Assembly (NCBI GenBank): GCA_963774745.1
Contig: CAVZGE010000003.1
Coordinates: 775,222 to 839,221, forward strand
Direction: 5' to 3'
Source of the DNA: Prado023 sp963774745
GTDB taxonomy: Bacteria; Actinomycetota; Actinomycetes; S36-B12; CAIYMF01
Length of the DNA: 64,000 bases
The notes beneath the pieces are model-generated. The model worked only from the letters and a program-made list of their open reading frames with translations. It was not told the DNA's origin and did no database searches. How positions within the stretch are numbered: the stretch's first letter is position 1; every line of letters begins with the position of its first letter. Shown one piece after another: positions 52,190 to 63,130 of this stretch. Position numbers and translations under genes: made by a program.

Positions 52190-53758
52190 TCAGCCGTGGG
52201 TGGGGAAGCCCAGGTTGATGCCGCCGTGGCTCGGGATCCAGCCAGCGGGAGGTCACGACCTTGCCGCGGGTGAAGAAGTGCACGCCCTCGGTGCCGTGGG
52301 CGTGGGTGTCGCCGAACAGTGAGGCCTTCCAGCCGCCGAACGAGTAGTACGCCATCGGCACGGGGATCGGCACGTTGATCCCGATCATCCCGACCTCGAC
52401 CTCGTCCTGGTAGCGCCGCGCGGCACCGCCGTCGTTGGTGAAGATCGCGGTGCCGTTGCCGTACGGGTGGTCGTTGACGAGCTTCAGGGCCGCCTCGTAG
52501 GAGTCCACGCGCACCACCGAGAGCACCGGCCCGAAGATCTCGTCGGTGTAGATGCTCATGTCCGGGGTGACGTGGTCGAACAGCGTGGGCCCGAGCCAGA
52601 AGCCGTCGGCATCGCCGTCGACGACCGGGTCGCGCCCGTCGACGACCAGCGTGGCACCGGCGGCCTCGCCGGCGTCGACGTAGGAGGCCACCTTGTCCCG
52701 GTGCACCCCGGTGACCAGCGGACCCATGTCGCAGCCGCGGCGCCCGTCGCCGGTGCGCAGCGTGGCCATCCGCTCGGCGATCTTGGCCACCAGCGGATCG
52801 GCGCAGTCGCCCACGGCCACCAGCGCGGAGATCGCCATGCAGCGCTCGCCGGCCGAGCCGAAGCCGGCGTTCACCGCGGCGTCGGCGGCGAGGTCGAGGT
52901 CGGCGTCGGGCAGGACCACCATGTGGTTCTTCGCCCCGCCGAGGGCCTGGACCCGCTTGCCGTGCGCGGTCCCGGTCTCGTAGACGTACCTGGCGATCGC
53001 CGTGGAGCCGACGAACGAGATCGCCTTCACGTCCGGGTGGGTCAGCAGCGCGTCGACGGCGACCTTGTCGCCGTGCACGACGTTGAACACGCCGTCGGGC
53101 AGGCCGGCCTCCTTCCACAGCTCGGCGACGAAGTTGGCCGCGCTCGGGTCCTTCTCGCTGGGCTTGACGATCACGGTGTTGCCCGCGGCGATCGCGATCG
53201 GGAAGAACCACATCGGGACCATCGCCGGGAAGTTGAACGGCGAGATGATGCCGACCACGCCCAGCGGCTTGCGCATCGAGTAGACGTCCACGCTGCTCGA
53301 CACGCCCGAGGAGTAGCCGCCCTTGAGCAGGTGCGGGATGCCGCAGGCGAACTCCACGACCTCCAGGCCACGGGTGACCTCGCCGAGGGCGTCGGAGAGC
53401 ACCTTGCCGTGCTCGTCGGTGATGATCGCGGCGAGCTCCTCCTTGCGCTCGTTGAGCAGCTCGCGGAAGGCGAACATGACCTGGACCCGCTTGGTCAGCG
53501 AGGTGGTCCCCCACTCGGCGAACGCCGCCTTCGCGGCAGCGACGGCCTCGTCCATGACTCGGACCGAGGCGAAGTCGACGGTGCCGCTGACCCTGCCCGG
53601 TGGCCGGGTCGTAGATGTCGCCGCTGACGCTCCGGATCGATCAGGTCGACGGCCTTGTCCCGCAGGGCGGTCAGCGCCGCGCCGACCCTGTCGGCGGGAA
53701 GCTCGGTCTCGGCGGGGACGTACGGTGCGCCGTTGATCCAGTGGGTGACGTGCTTCAT
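52190..53758 (-). CDS. mmsA: CoA-acylating methylmalonate-semialdehyde dehydrogenase (three frame breaks)
   Basis: An ALDH-superfamily enzyme of the MmsA branch that oxidises malonate or methylmalonate semialdehyde to acetyl- or propionyl-CoA. MmsA landmarks are GDIYDPATGQ near the start, ISPFNFPAMVPMWFFPIAIA, ALGGAKNHMVVLPDAD, and the catalytic Cys in GSAGERCMAIS, ending GGINLGFPTHG. The long stretch without the usual ALDH Glu (AKNH in its place) is typical of CoA-acylating enzymes. Three single-base insertions break it: GG at 53634-53635, CCC at 53591-53593, GGG at 52233-52235. Removing them gives one protein of about 521 residues. It lies 94 bases downstream of the PuuB-like oxidase on the same strand, so it probably acts in the same amine or beta-alanine catabolic route. 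Confidence 0.88.
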
Positions 53759-53852
53759 GGGTGCCTCTCGGTTCGCGGTCAGGGGGTCGGGCGGGGAATC
53801 GGGTGCGGAGTCGGCGGTGTGCGGCGTGCGGCGGGCGGGTTCCCAGTGTCGG

Positions 53853-55286
53853 TCATGAGTCGAACCCGAGTCCCATCCGGTCCAGGGTGCGCAACCAGAG
53901 GTTGCGCCGGCCGTCGGAGTTGTCGGCCCGGTCCAGCGACCACCGGGTCAGCGCGACCGCGGGGCTGCGCAGCGGCTCGGGCGGGAACGGGATCGGCCTG
54001 GTGCCGACCATGCGCAGGCGCGTGCGCTCGGTCTCGCGGCCGGCGAGCAGGTCCAGCATCACCTGGGCGCCGAACCGCGTGGCCCCGACGCCCAGGCCGG
54101 TGTACCCGACGCTGTAGGCGACCCGGCCGCCCATCGCGGTCCCCCAGAACGCGCTGAAGCGCGAGCAGGTGTCGATCGCACCGCCCCAGGCGTGCGAGAA
54201 CCGCAGGCCCTCGAGCTGCGGGAAGGTCTCGAAGAAGTTCTCGGCCAGCACCGCACTGGTCGCGTCGTCGCGGTTGAGCTGCGGCCCCATCTGGCTGCCG
54301 TAGTGGTAGACGGCCTCGAAGCCGCCCCAGAGGATCCGGCCGTCAGCGGTCGGGCGGGTGTAGTGGAACTGGTTGTTGCTGTCGCCGACGCCCCCACCGA
54401 AGGCCCAGCCGATGCTGTCCCACTGGGCGGCGGTCAGCGGCTCGGTCATGAGCGCGTAGTCGTACACCGGGATGATGAACGGCCGGACCCGGCGCAGGAG
54501 GTTCGGGAAGGCGCTGGTCCCGATGGCGACCTGCCGGGCCCGCACGGTCGCGTGGGCCGAGCGCACCTCGACGCCGGACGTGGTCGCCTCCAGACCGAGG
54601 ACCGGCGAGTGCTCGTGGACCCGAACGCCGAGCAGGCGCACCACCCGGGCGAGCTCCCAGTTCAGCTTCGCGGGATCGACCAGCGCCACGCCGTCACGGT
54701 TGAGCACGCCGGCCCGGTAGAGCGGCGAGTTCACCATCGCCCGGGTCGTCGGTCCGTCGAGGAACTCCAGGTGCTCGCCGTAGGGCGCCACCAGCGCCGG
54801 GAGCTCGGCCAGCTCGGCCACCTGGTGGTCCTCGGTGGCGACGTCGAGCTCCCCGGTCCGCGCGAAGTCCACATCCATGCCGTAGCCGGTGATCGTCTCC
54901 TCGATGGCCGTGAGGTTCGCCTGGCCCTGCCGGGTCAGCTCGACCATCTCGTCGGGCCAGCGCGAGAGGCCGTTGCTGAAGCCGTGGGTGATCGAGGCGG
55001 CCATGAACCCGCCGTTGCGGCCCGAGGCGCCCTCGGCGATCCGGTCGCCCTCCAGGACCACGACGTCCAGGCCGGGGTCGGCCTCCTTGGCCAGCAGGGC
55101 GGTCCACAAGCCGGTGTAGCCACCGCCGACGATGACCAGGTCCGCGGTGGTGTCGGCCACCAGTGCGGAGGCGGGGTCGGGCCGCTCGGCACGGTCGAGC
55201 CAGAACGGTGCGTGCGTGGCATCAGCGAGCGCGGATCGGGAGGACGGGCGGATACGGCTACGTGAGTACGGCACCAGATATCGCAC
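53853..55286 (-). CDS. FAD-dependent amine oxidoreductase, PuuB/gamma-glutamylputrescine oxidase-like
   Basis: A 477-residue DAO-family flavoenzyme. The ADP-binding motif is ADLVIVGGGYTGLWTALLA near 49, followed by VVLEGDRIAEGASGRNGGF, where ASGRNGGF is characteristic of the PuuB group. Later parts include IPVYDYALMTEPL (substrate-proximal) and RVAYSVGYTGLGVG (C-terminal FAD contact, about 400). PuuB oxidises gamma-glutamylputrescine to an aminoaldehyde. No gamma-glutamyl ligase (PuuA) gene is in the window, so a free polyamine or another secondary amine remains possible. GTG gives the conserved MRYLVPYSRSRIRPSS; a GTG four codons on is possible. Confidence 0.85.
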   Translation of the reverse strand: MRYLVPYSRSRIRPSSRSALADATHAPFWLDRAERPDPASALVADTTADLVIVGGGYTGLWTALLAKEADPGLDVVVLEGDRIAEGASGRNGGFMAASITHGFSNGLSRWPDEMVELTRQGQANLTAIEETITGYGMDVDFARTGELDVATEDHQVAELAELPALVAPYGEHLEFLDGPTTRAMVNSPLYRAGVLNRDGVALVDPAKLNWELARVVRLLGVRVHEHSPVLGLEATTSGVEVRSAHATVRARQVAIGTSAFPNLLRRVRPFIIPVYDYALMTEPLTAAQWDSIGWAFGGGVGDSNNQFHYTRPTADGRILWGGFEAVYHYGSQMGPQLNRDDATSAVLAENFFETFPQLEGLRFSHAWGGAIDTCSRFSAFWGTAMGGRVAYSVGYTGLGVGATRFGAQVMLDLLAGRETERTRLRMVGTRPIPFPPEPLRSPAVALTRWSLDRADNSDGRRNLWLRTLDRMGLGFDS

Positions 55287-55514
55287 TCCAGGTCAGCCGC
55301 CCCGGGTCCTCCGGACGATACGGCCGCGCGGTCGGTGGACGAACGCCACCCGATGAACCGCAGCGCGCCCAGTGTAGCCGCGCCGACCCACCCGCGCGAC
55401 GCTGCTACGAACCCCCCGGCCGCACCCCGCGACCCGTCGCCGGCCACCTCGATCGACTAGATTGGCCCAGTCCACCACACGCGCCGAGCGCCCGTGCCGA
55501 CGGGAGGTGCCCCC

Positions 55515-57083
<1,569 letters not shown>

Positions 57084-57136
57084 GCGGGGCCGGCCCCGCC
57101 CGGCGAGCCGCGCCGGCCCGGCGTGCCGCGCCGGCC

Positions 57137-58015
57137 TCACACCTTCGCGCGACGGCGACGGGCGCCGGCCACCTGGGCCACGAGGACGATCGCCAGGGCA
57201 CCGAAGAACATGATCGAGGCGATCACGTTGACCTGCGGCGGGATCCCGCGCTGCGCGGCGCCCCAGATGTACATCGGGAAGGTGACGGTCGAGCCGGAGT
57301 TGAAGTTCGTGATGATGAAGTCGTCGAACGACAATGAGAACGCCAGCAGCGCCGCACCCATGATGCCCGGGGCGACCAGCGGCAGGGTCACGTACCGGAA
57401 GGTCGCCCGCTCGTCGGCGTAGAGGTCCATCGACGCCTGTTCCAGGCGTGGGTCCAGGCCCGACAGTCGCGCCTTGACGGTCACGACCACGAAGCTGATC
57501 ACGAACATGATGTGGGCGATCAGGATGGTCCAGAATCCCAGGGGCATCTGCCACTCGCCCCAGTACATGTTGAGGAAGAGCGCCAGCAGCGAGGAGCCCA
57601 GGACCACCTCGGGGGTGGCCATCGGCAGGAAGATGAGCAGGTTGGTCGTCGACCGGCCGGTGAACCGGTGGCGGACCAGGGCGAAGGAGATCATCGTGCC
57701 CAGGATCGTGCCGACGACGGTGGCGAACAGCGCGATCGAGGCGCTCACGCCCACGGATCGGCAGATCGTGGGGTCCTTGCAGATGTTCAGCCAGGCGTCG
57801 AGGGAGAACTCGTTCCAGCGGGTGTTCGTGCGGCCCGCCGGCTTGTTGAACGAGAAGAGCACGACGACCGCGACCGGCAGGAACATGTAGATCATCGCCA
57901 GGGCGGCGTAGATCGCCAGGGTGTTCTCCCGCAGCCAGCGCAGTGCGCGCTGGGCCCCGGACTCCTGGGCCGGGGGCGCCTCGAGCAGTGCCGGGTCGAG
58001 CTGGTTGGTGGCCAT
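57137..58015 (-). CDS. potC: Polyamine ABC transporter permease PotC
   Basis: A 292-residue inner-membrane subunit with six helices. The EAA loop lies near 195-215 (EQASMDLYADERATFRYVTLPLVAPGI), which contacts the PotA ATPase. The start ATG overlaps the potB stop (ATGA). The conserved PMATPEVVLGSSLLALF and SFSLSFDDFIITNF segments are diagnostic of the PotC/YdcV group. Last gene of the ALDH-potD-potA-potB-potC run. Confidence 0.93.
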   Translation of the reverse strand: MATNQLDPALLEAPPAQESGAQRALRWLRENTLAIYAALAMIYMFLPVAVVVLFSFNKPAGRTNTRWNEFSLDAWLNICKDPTICRSVGVSASIALFATVVGTILGTMISFALVRHRFTGRSTTNLLIFLPMATPEVVLGSSLLALFLNMYWGEWQMPLGFWTILIAHIMFVISFVVVTVKARLSGLDPRLEQASMDLYADERATFRYVTLPLVAPGIMGAALLAFSLSFDDFIITNFNSGSTVTFPMYIWGAAQRGIPPQVNVIASIMFFGALAIVLVAQVAGARRRRAKV

Positions 58016-58954
58016 CAGAGCAGGTCCTCCGTCCCGGCGCGGCGCACATAGATCGTCACGAGGACCAGGATCGCGGCCATCAGCAGGAAGCTCAGCGCCG
58101 AGGCGATCGGGTAGTCGCGCACGATGATGAACTGGCTGTCGATGACCGAGCCGATCATCCGGTCGTTCGTGGAGCCCAGCAGCTTGGCGTTGATGTAGTC
58201 ACCGGCCGCCGGGATGAACGTGAGCAGGGTTCCGGCCACGACACCGGGCAGCGAGAGCGGCCAGATGACCTTGCGGAACGTCGTGAACGGAGTCGCGTAC
58301 AGGTCCGCACCCGCCTCGGCCAGCCGCGGGTCGATCTTGTCCAGGGCGGCGTACAGCGGCAGGATCATGAACGGCAGGAAGTTGTACGTGATGCCGGTGA
58401 CCACGGCGATCGGGGTGTTCAGGATCCGGTCCGCGGGCAGCAGGCTCAGGGCGTTCATCGTCTGCACGACGAAGCCCTCGTCGGCCAGGATCGTCTTCCA
58501 CGCGTAGGTGCGGATCAGGAACGAGGCGAAGAAGGGCGCGACGACCAGCACCAGCAGCAGCGCCTTGTACCTGCCCGACTTGAAGGCGATGAAGTACGCC
58601 AGCGGGTAGGCGATCGCCAGCGCCAGGAGCGTCGCCGTGCCCGCGTACACGAACGAGCGCAGGAACTGCTCGCCGTAGCGGCTGAGCGCCTCGCCGTAGT
58701 TGGCGAAGTCCCAGTTGAAGTAGTACCCGTCGTCCGGGTTGTCGCTGACCGGCGACTGCAGGGAGGTCGAGAACAGCGAGACCAGCGGGATGACGAAGAA
58801 GATCGCCAGCCAGGCCATGCCCGGGAGCAGCAGCCAGTACGGCGTCGAGCGCTTCGCGACGCAGCCCCTTGGCGGGGACCGGCGCCGGCAGGTCGGTCAT
58901 CTGCGTGTCGTGCAGGTAGGTGTCGACCGCACTGCCCGAGGCGGGGATCTGCAT
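58015..58954 (-). CDS. potB: Polyamine ABC transporter permease PotB (one frame break)
   Basis: About 312 residues after correction, with the PotB/YdcU fold: first helix AWLAIFFVIPLVSLF, then FNWDFANYGEAL, APFFASFLIRTYAWKTIL, and the EAA loop EAGADLYATPFTTFRKVIWP near 205. The N-terminal 30 codons (MQIPASGSAVDTYL...PVPAKGLRR) are in a different frame. One extra base near 58855 (CGC-G-AAG) separates them, and removing it gives KRSTPYWLLLPGMAW. The chosen ATG lies 3 bases after the potA stop behind GGGGGG; an inner ATG at 58900 is the alternative. Confidence 0.9.
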
Positions 58955-58957
58955 CGA

Positions 58958-60158
58958 TCAGCCCCCCACGGCCGGCGTGGGGGCGGTCCCGGCCTCGACG
59001 TCGGCGGCCGAGTAGTGCCCGACCTCGAGCAGGTCCTCGTCGATGCCCGCGTTGAGGTTCTCGCCGCCCTCGAAGCCGAAGGAGTGGCTGGGCTCCCACG
59101 ACATCACGACCGTCTCGCCGACCGACGGCCGGTCACCTGCGCTCATGTTCTGCTCGAAGGCGATGAGCTCCTGGCCCCACGGGGTCGCCACCAGGTACTG
59201 CGTGGAGACGCCGAAGAACGACGCGTCGGTGATGACGCCGCTGACCTCGTTGCGCCCCTGCGGGACCTCGGCGCCGGCGCGGTGCAGGTGCAGCTTCTCC
59301 GGGCGCACCCCGACGATGACCCGGTCGGAGGTCGAGCTCAGCTTCGCGGCCGGCAGCGTCAGCGTCTGGCCGAAGGCGCGGACGGTGACCATGTCGGCAC
59401 GGGCCGACGACCTCGCCGGGGATCAGGTTCGACTGTCCGAGGAAGTTGGCCGCGAACGCCGTGTGCGGCGTGTCGTAGATGTCCTGCGGGGCGCCCATCT
59501 GCTCGATCCGCCCGGAGTTCATCACCGCGATGGTGTCGGCCATGGTCATGGCCTCCTCCTGGTCGTGGGTGACGTGGACGAAGGTGATCCCCACCTCGGT
59601 CTGGATCCGCTTGAGCTCGATCTGCATCTGGCGGCGCAGCTTGAGGTCCAGGGCGCCCAGCGGCTCGTCGAGGAGCAGGACGTCCGGGCGGTTGATCAGG
59701 GCCCGGGCGACCGCGACCCGCTGCTGCTGGCCACCGGACATCTGCGCCGGCTTGCGCCGGGCCATCGGCCCGAGCTCCACGAGCTCGAGCATCTCGTTGA
59801 CCTTCGCATCGACGTTCTTCTCACCGCGGCGGCGCAGGCCGAACGCGACGTTCTCGAAGATGTCCATGTGCGGGAACAGTGCGTAGGACTGGAACACGGT
59901 GTTGACCGGGCGCTTGTAGGGTCGCAGCCCGGTGATGTCGGCATCCCCGACCCGGATCATCCCGGCGGTGGGCATCTCGAGCCCGGCCACCATGCGCAGC
60001 GTGGTCGTCTTCCCGCAGCCCGACGGCCCGAGCAGGGCGAAGAAGGATCCGGCCGGGATGGTCAGCGAGAGGTCGTCGACCGCGTTGTGGTCGCCATAGG
60101 TCTTGGTCAGGCGGACCAGGTGCAGGTCCTCGACCTGCTTGGGGGCTTCGGTGGCCAT
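58958..60158 (-). CDS. potA: Polyamine ABC transporter ATP-binding protein PotA (one frame break)
   Basis: The ATPase subunit, about 399 residues after correction. Walker A LLGPSGCGKTTTLRM lies near 44, signature MSGGQQQRVAVARAL near 140, Walker B VLLLDEPLGALD near 160 and the switch His in VHVTHDQEEAM near 195. The C-terminal regulatory TOBE domain (VGVRPEKLHLHRAG, TDASFFGVSTQYLVATP) is in another frame because of an extra base in GGG at 59401-59403. Removing it joins EVVG to RADMVTVRAFG. It lies between potD and potB. Confidence 0.93.
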
Positions 60159-60180
60159 GGGTGCTCCTCCTGGTCGCGGG

Positions 60181-61386
60181 TCAGTTGCCGATGAGGGTCT
60201 GGAAGGCCTGGTCGTACTTGGCCTGCTCCGAGGACGTCAGGGCCTTGAAGACCGACACGTTGGACAGGTCGGCCTCGGTCGGGAAGATGAACGGGTTCTC
60301 GACGAGGGTGGGGTCGAGCTTGGCCATCGCCTCCTGGGCGCCCTTGACCGGGCAGATGTACTGCACCCAGGCGGCGAGCTCGGCTGAGACGACCGGGTCG
60401 TAGTAGTAGTCCATGAGGCGCTCGGCATTGTTGCGGTGCAGGGCCATGGCCGGGACCAGCATGTTGTCGGTCCACAGCGTCCCACCGGACTCCGGGATGA
60501 CGAACTTGTAGGGATCGCCCAGCGCCGCGACGTCACCGGACCAGCCGATGGCCGCGACCACGTCGCCGGTCTCCAGCGCCGCGATGTAGTCGTTGCCGGA
60601 CACCTGGCGGATCTGGCCGGCGTCCATCTGCTTCTGCAGCTCGGCGATGGCGGCGTTGAAGTCGTCCTCGGTGAAGTCCGCGGGGTCGTTGCCCTGCTCG
60701 AGCATCACCACGCCGACGGAGTCGCGCATCTCCGAGAGGATGGTCACCCGACCCTTCAGCGCCGGGTCCCAGAGCTCGGCGATCGTGCGGATCTCGCTCT
60801 TGCCGGTCAGCTCCTTGAGCAGCTCGGTGTTGAAGCCCAGGCCCGCGTACCCCGACTGCCACGGCAGGGACTGGTCGCGCTCCGGGTCGAACGGGACGTT
60901 GGCCAGCTTGTCGATCAGGTTGCGCGCGTTGGGCACCCAGGCACGGTCGAACTTCTGGGCGAAGCCCTTGCGGATCCACTGCGCGGCCATCCAGTCGGTG
61001 AGCACGACGATGTCGCGGCCGATGTCCTGGCCGGCCTCGAGCTGGGGGCGCACCTTGGCGTCGAACTCCGCGTTGTCGTTGACGTCCTCGCGGTAGTCGA
61101 CCTGGATGCCGGTCTGCTCCATGAACCGGTCGAGCGTCGGGCGGTTGCCGTCGTCGTCGACATCCATGTAGCCCACCCACGTCGACCAGTTCAGCTTCTT
61201 CTCGGTCGCAGACTGGTCGGGCTGGGTCCTGGCGGGCACCTCCTCGGTGCTGCCGCTGCTCGTGGTCCGCGGCGGCCGGGCACCGCAGGCGGCGGCCACC
61301 ATGGCAGCACCGCCGATCCCGGCGGCCTGCAGCACGCGCCTGCGCGGCATCGGCGTCCCGGCCTTGGGTGTGGTCAGATCCGTCAT
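60181..61386 (-). CDS. potD: Polyamine-binding lipoprotein PotD/PotF-like
   Basis: A 401-residue extracellular substrate-binding protein. The leader is a twin-arginine-like lipoprotein signal (MPRRRVLQAAGIGGAAMVA...AACG), so it may be Tat-exported and lipid-anchored at Cys about 33. The mature part has LNWSTWVGYMDVDDDG, YREDVNDNAEFDAKV (ligand-contacting acidic loop) and the PotD-type SGYAGLGFNTELL and VVAAIGWSGDVAAL. Acidic and Trp residues that clamp polyamines are plausible at these sites, but specificity for putrescine or spermidine cannot be read. ATG MTDLTTPKAG is chosen over an upstream frame with no similarity. Confidence 0.9.
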   Translation of the reverse strand: MTDLTTPKAGTPMPRRRVLQAAGIGGAAMVAAACGARPPRTTSSGSTEEVPARTQPDQSATEKKLNWSTWVGYMDVDDDGNRPTLDRFMEQTGIQVDYREDVNDNAEFDAKVRPQLEAGQDIGRDIVVLTDWMAAQWIRKGFAQKFDRAWVPNARNLIDKLANVPFDPERDQSLPWQSGYAGLGFNTELLKELTGKSEIRTIAELWDPALKGRVTILSEMRDSVGVVMLEQGNDPADFTEDDFNAAIAELQKQMDAGQIRQVSGNDYIAALETGDVVAAIGWSGDVAALGDPYKFVIPESGGTLWTDNMLVPAMALHRNNAERLMDYYYDPVVSAELAAWVQYICPVKGAQEAMAKLDPTLVENPFIFPTEADLSNVSVFKALTSSEQAKYDQAFQTLIGN

Positions 61387-61412
61387 CGTTGTCCTGCCTC
61401 GCAGTCGTTGGG

Positions 61413-62909
61413 TCAGCGGTCGCCGAAGATGGTCCGGTGCCAGTCCTTGCGGACCTCGCCGGTGATGTCGGACGAGACGTGCTTGATGTTGGTGTACTCC
61501 TCCAGGGAGTAGATGCTCATGTCCTTGCCGAACCCTGAGGCCTTGTAGCCCCCGTGCGGCATCTCGGAGACGATCGGGATGTGGTCGTTGATCCACACGC
61601 ACCCCGCCTCGATCTCCCGGCTGGCCCGCTGCGCCCGGAAGGTGTTCGTGGTCCACGCCGAGGCGGCCAGGCCGAACGGGACGTCGTTGGCCAGCGCGAT
61701 CCCCTCGTCGTCGGTGTCGAAGGGCAGGACGACCAGCACCGGGCCGAACAGCTCCTCCTGGACGATCGCGGAGTCCTGTGCGGCCCCGACCACCAGGGTC
61801 GGCGGGTAGTACGAGCCGCCGGCCAGCGCGCCGCCGGGGATCTGGCCACCCCGCACGACCGTGGCCCCCGCGTCCACCGCCCGCTGGACGTACCCGTGAA
61901 CGGACTCCCGCTGGCGCATCGACACCAGGGGGCCCTGGTCGGTGGCGGGATCTGTGGGATCACCCACGCGCACGGTGTCCATCAGTGCCGCCACCTTCGC
62001 CACGAACGCCTCGAGGTGCGGGCGCTGGACATAGGCACGGGTCGCGGCGGTGCAGTCCTGGCCGGTGTTGATCAGGGCGCCCGCGACCGCGCCGTTGGCT
62101 GCAGCATCGAGGTCCGCGTCGTCGAAGACCACGAACGGCGCCTTGCCGCCGAGCTCGAGGTGCACGCGCTTGATGGTCCCCGTGGCCAGCTCCATCACGC
62201 GCTGGCCGACCGGCGTCGACCCGGTGAAGGACACCATCGACACGTCGGGGTGGCTGATCAGCGCCTCCCCCACGCTGCGACCCGGACCGGTCAGGACGTT
62301 GATGACCCCGGCCGGGATGCCCGCGGCCAGTGCGTCCTCGGCGACCATCAACGAGGTCAGCGGGGTGATCTCCGCCGGCTTGAGCACGATCGTGTTCCCC
62401 GCCGCGACGGCGGGCAGCATCTTCCACATCGCCATCTGCAGCGGGTAGTTCCACGGCGCGATCGAGCCCACGACGCCGATCGGCTCGCGGCGGATCGAGG
62501 AGGTGTGCGTGCCGTCGTACTCGGCCTGGGCCATGCCGTTGAGGACCCGTGCGGCCCCGGCGAAGAACCGGACGTTGTCGATGGAGCCCGGGACGTCGAA
62601 CTCGGTCGTCAGCTTGATCGGCTTGCCGGACTGGGCGGTCTCGACGCGGGCGTACTCCTCGGCACGTGCCTCCATCCGGTCGGCGAGGGCCAGCAGGGCG
62701 GCCGAGCGCTCGCCCGGGGTGGCACGCGACCAGCCCGGGTACGCGCGGCGCGCCGCGGCGACAGCCGCATCCACGTCGGCGACCGTGGCCTCCCCCAGCG
62801 TCGCGACCACCGAGCCGTCCGCCGGGTTGCGGACCTCGACATCCGGCCCACTGCCCGCCACATGGCGACCATCGATGAACTGGCCAAGAAGTGCCACGCC
62901 GTCCTCCAT
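61413..62909 (-). CDS. Aminoaldehyde dehydrogenase (gamma-aminobutyraldehyde/betaine-aldehyde type)
   Basis: A 498-residue NAD-dependent ALDH. SIAPWNYPLQMAMWK lies near 155, the Glu in HLELGGKAPFVVF near 255, the catalytic Cys in LINTGQDCTAATRAYVQ near 288, and the C-terminal EMPHGGYKASGFGKDMS. The GQDC context and PHGGYKASGFGKD end are typical of PuuC/PatD 4-aminobutyraldehyde dehydrogenases, which turn the product of putrescine oxidation into GABA. It leads the potDABC operon (26 bases to potD), coupling uptake and oxidation. Start ATG MEDGVALLGQF. Confidence 0.88.
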   Translation of the reverse strand: MEDGVALLGQFIDGRHVAGSGPDVEVRNPADGSVVATLGEATVADVDAAVAAARRAYPGWSRATPGERSAALLALADRMEARAEEYARVETAQSGKPIKLTTEFDVPGSIDNVRFFAGAARVLNGMAQAEYDGTHTSSIRREPIGVVGSIAPWNYPLQMAMWKMLPAVAAGNTIVLKPAEITPLTSLMVAEDALAAGIPAGVINVLTGPGRSVGEALISHPDVSMVSFTGSTPVGQRVMELATGTIKRVHLELGGKAPFVVFDDADLDAAANGAVAGALINTGQDCTAATRAYVQRPHLEAFVAKVAALMDTVRVGDPTDPATDQGPLVSMRQRESVHGYVQRAVDAGATVVRGGQIPGGALAGGSYYPPTLVVGAAQDSAIVQEELFGPVLVVLPFDTDDEGIALANDVPFGLAASAWTTNTFRAQRASREIEAGCVWINDHIPIVSEMPHGGYKASGFGKDMSIYSLEEYTNIKHVSSDITGEVRKDWHRTIFGDR

Positions 62910-62938
62910 CAGTACGCAGCGCACGTGGCGCCGAAATC

Positions 62939-62951
62939 TACGGTTTTCGTA
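62939..62951. promoter_or_regulatory. Palindrome upstream of the ALDH-pot operon
   Basis: TACG-GTTTT-CGTA, an inverted repeat about 30 bases before the aldehyde dehydrogenase start. It sits in an AT-rich patch where the promoter should lie, so it is a candidate operator. Evidence is positional only. Confidence 0.35.
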
Positions 62952-63084
62952 AGGTTTGCGGGACTGGATTGACGATTTCCGTCGCCGATCTTGCAGTGCA
63001 CGCACGATAACGGAACGTGTGTCGGGTCACAAACGCACGCGCCCGGCACCGCCGAAGTGTTACGCGACCGTCACACTCACAACG

Positions 63085-63120
63085 CAGCAGGGGCGGCGGG
63101 TCGCCCCACCGCCCCTGCTG
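63085..63120 (-). terminator. Hairpin terminator of the D-lactate dehydrogenase-like gene
   Basis: CAGCAGGGGCGG pairs perfectly with CCGCCCCTGCTG (12 bases, 12-base loop) just after the stop codon, read on the minus strand. Confidence 0.75.
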
Positions 63121-63130
63121 GCGTGTCGCC

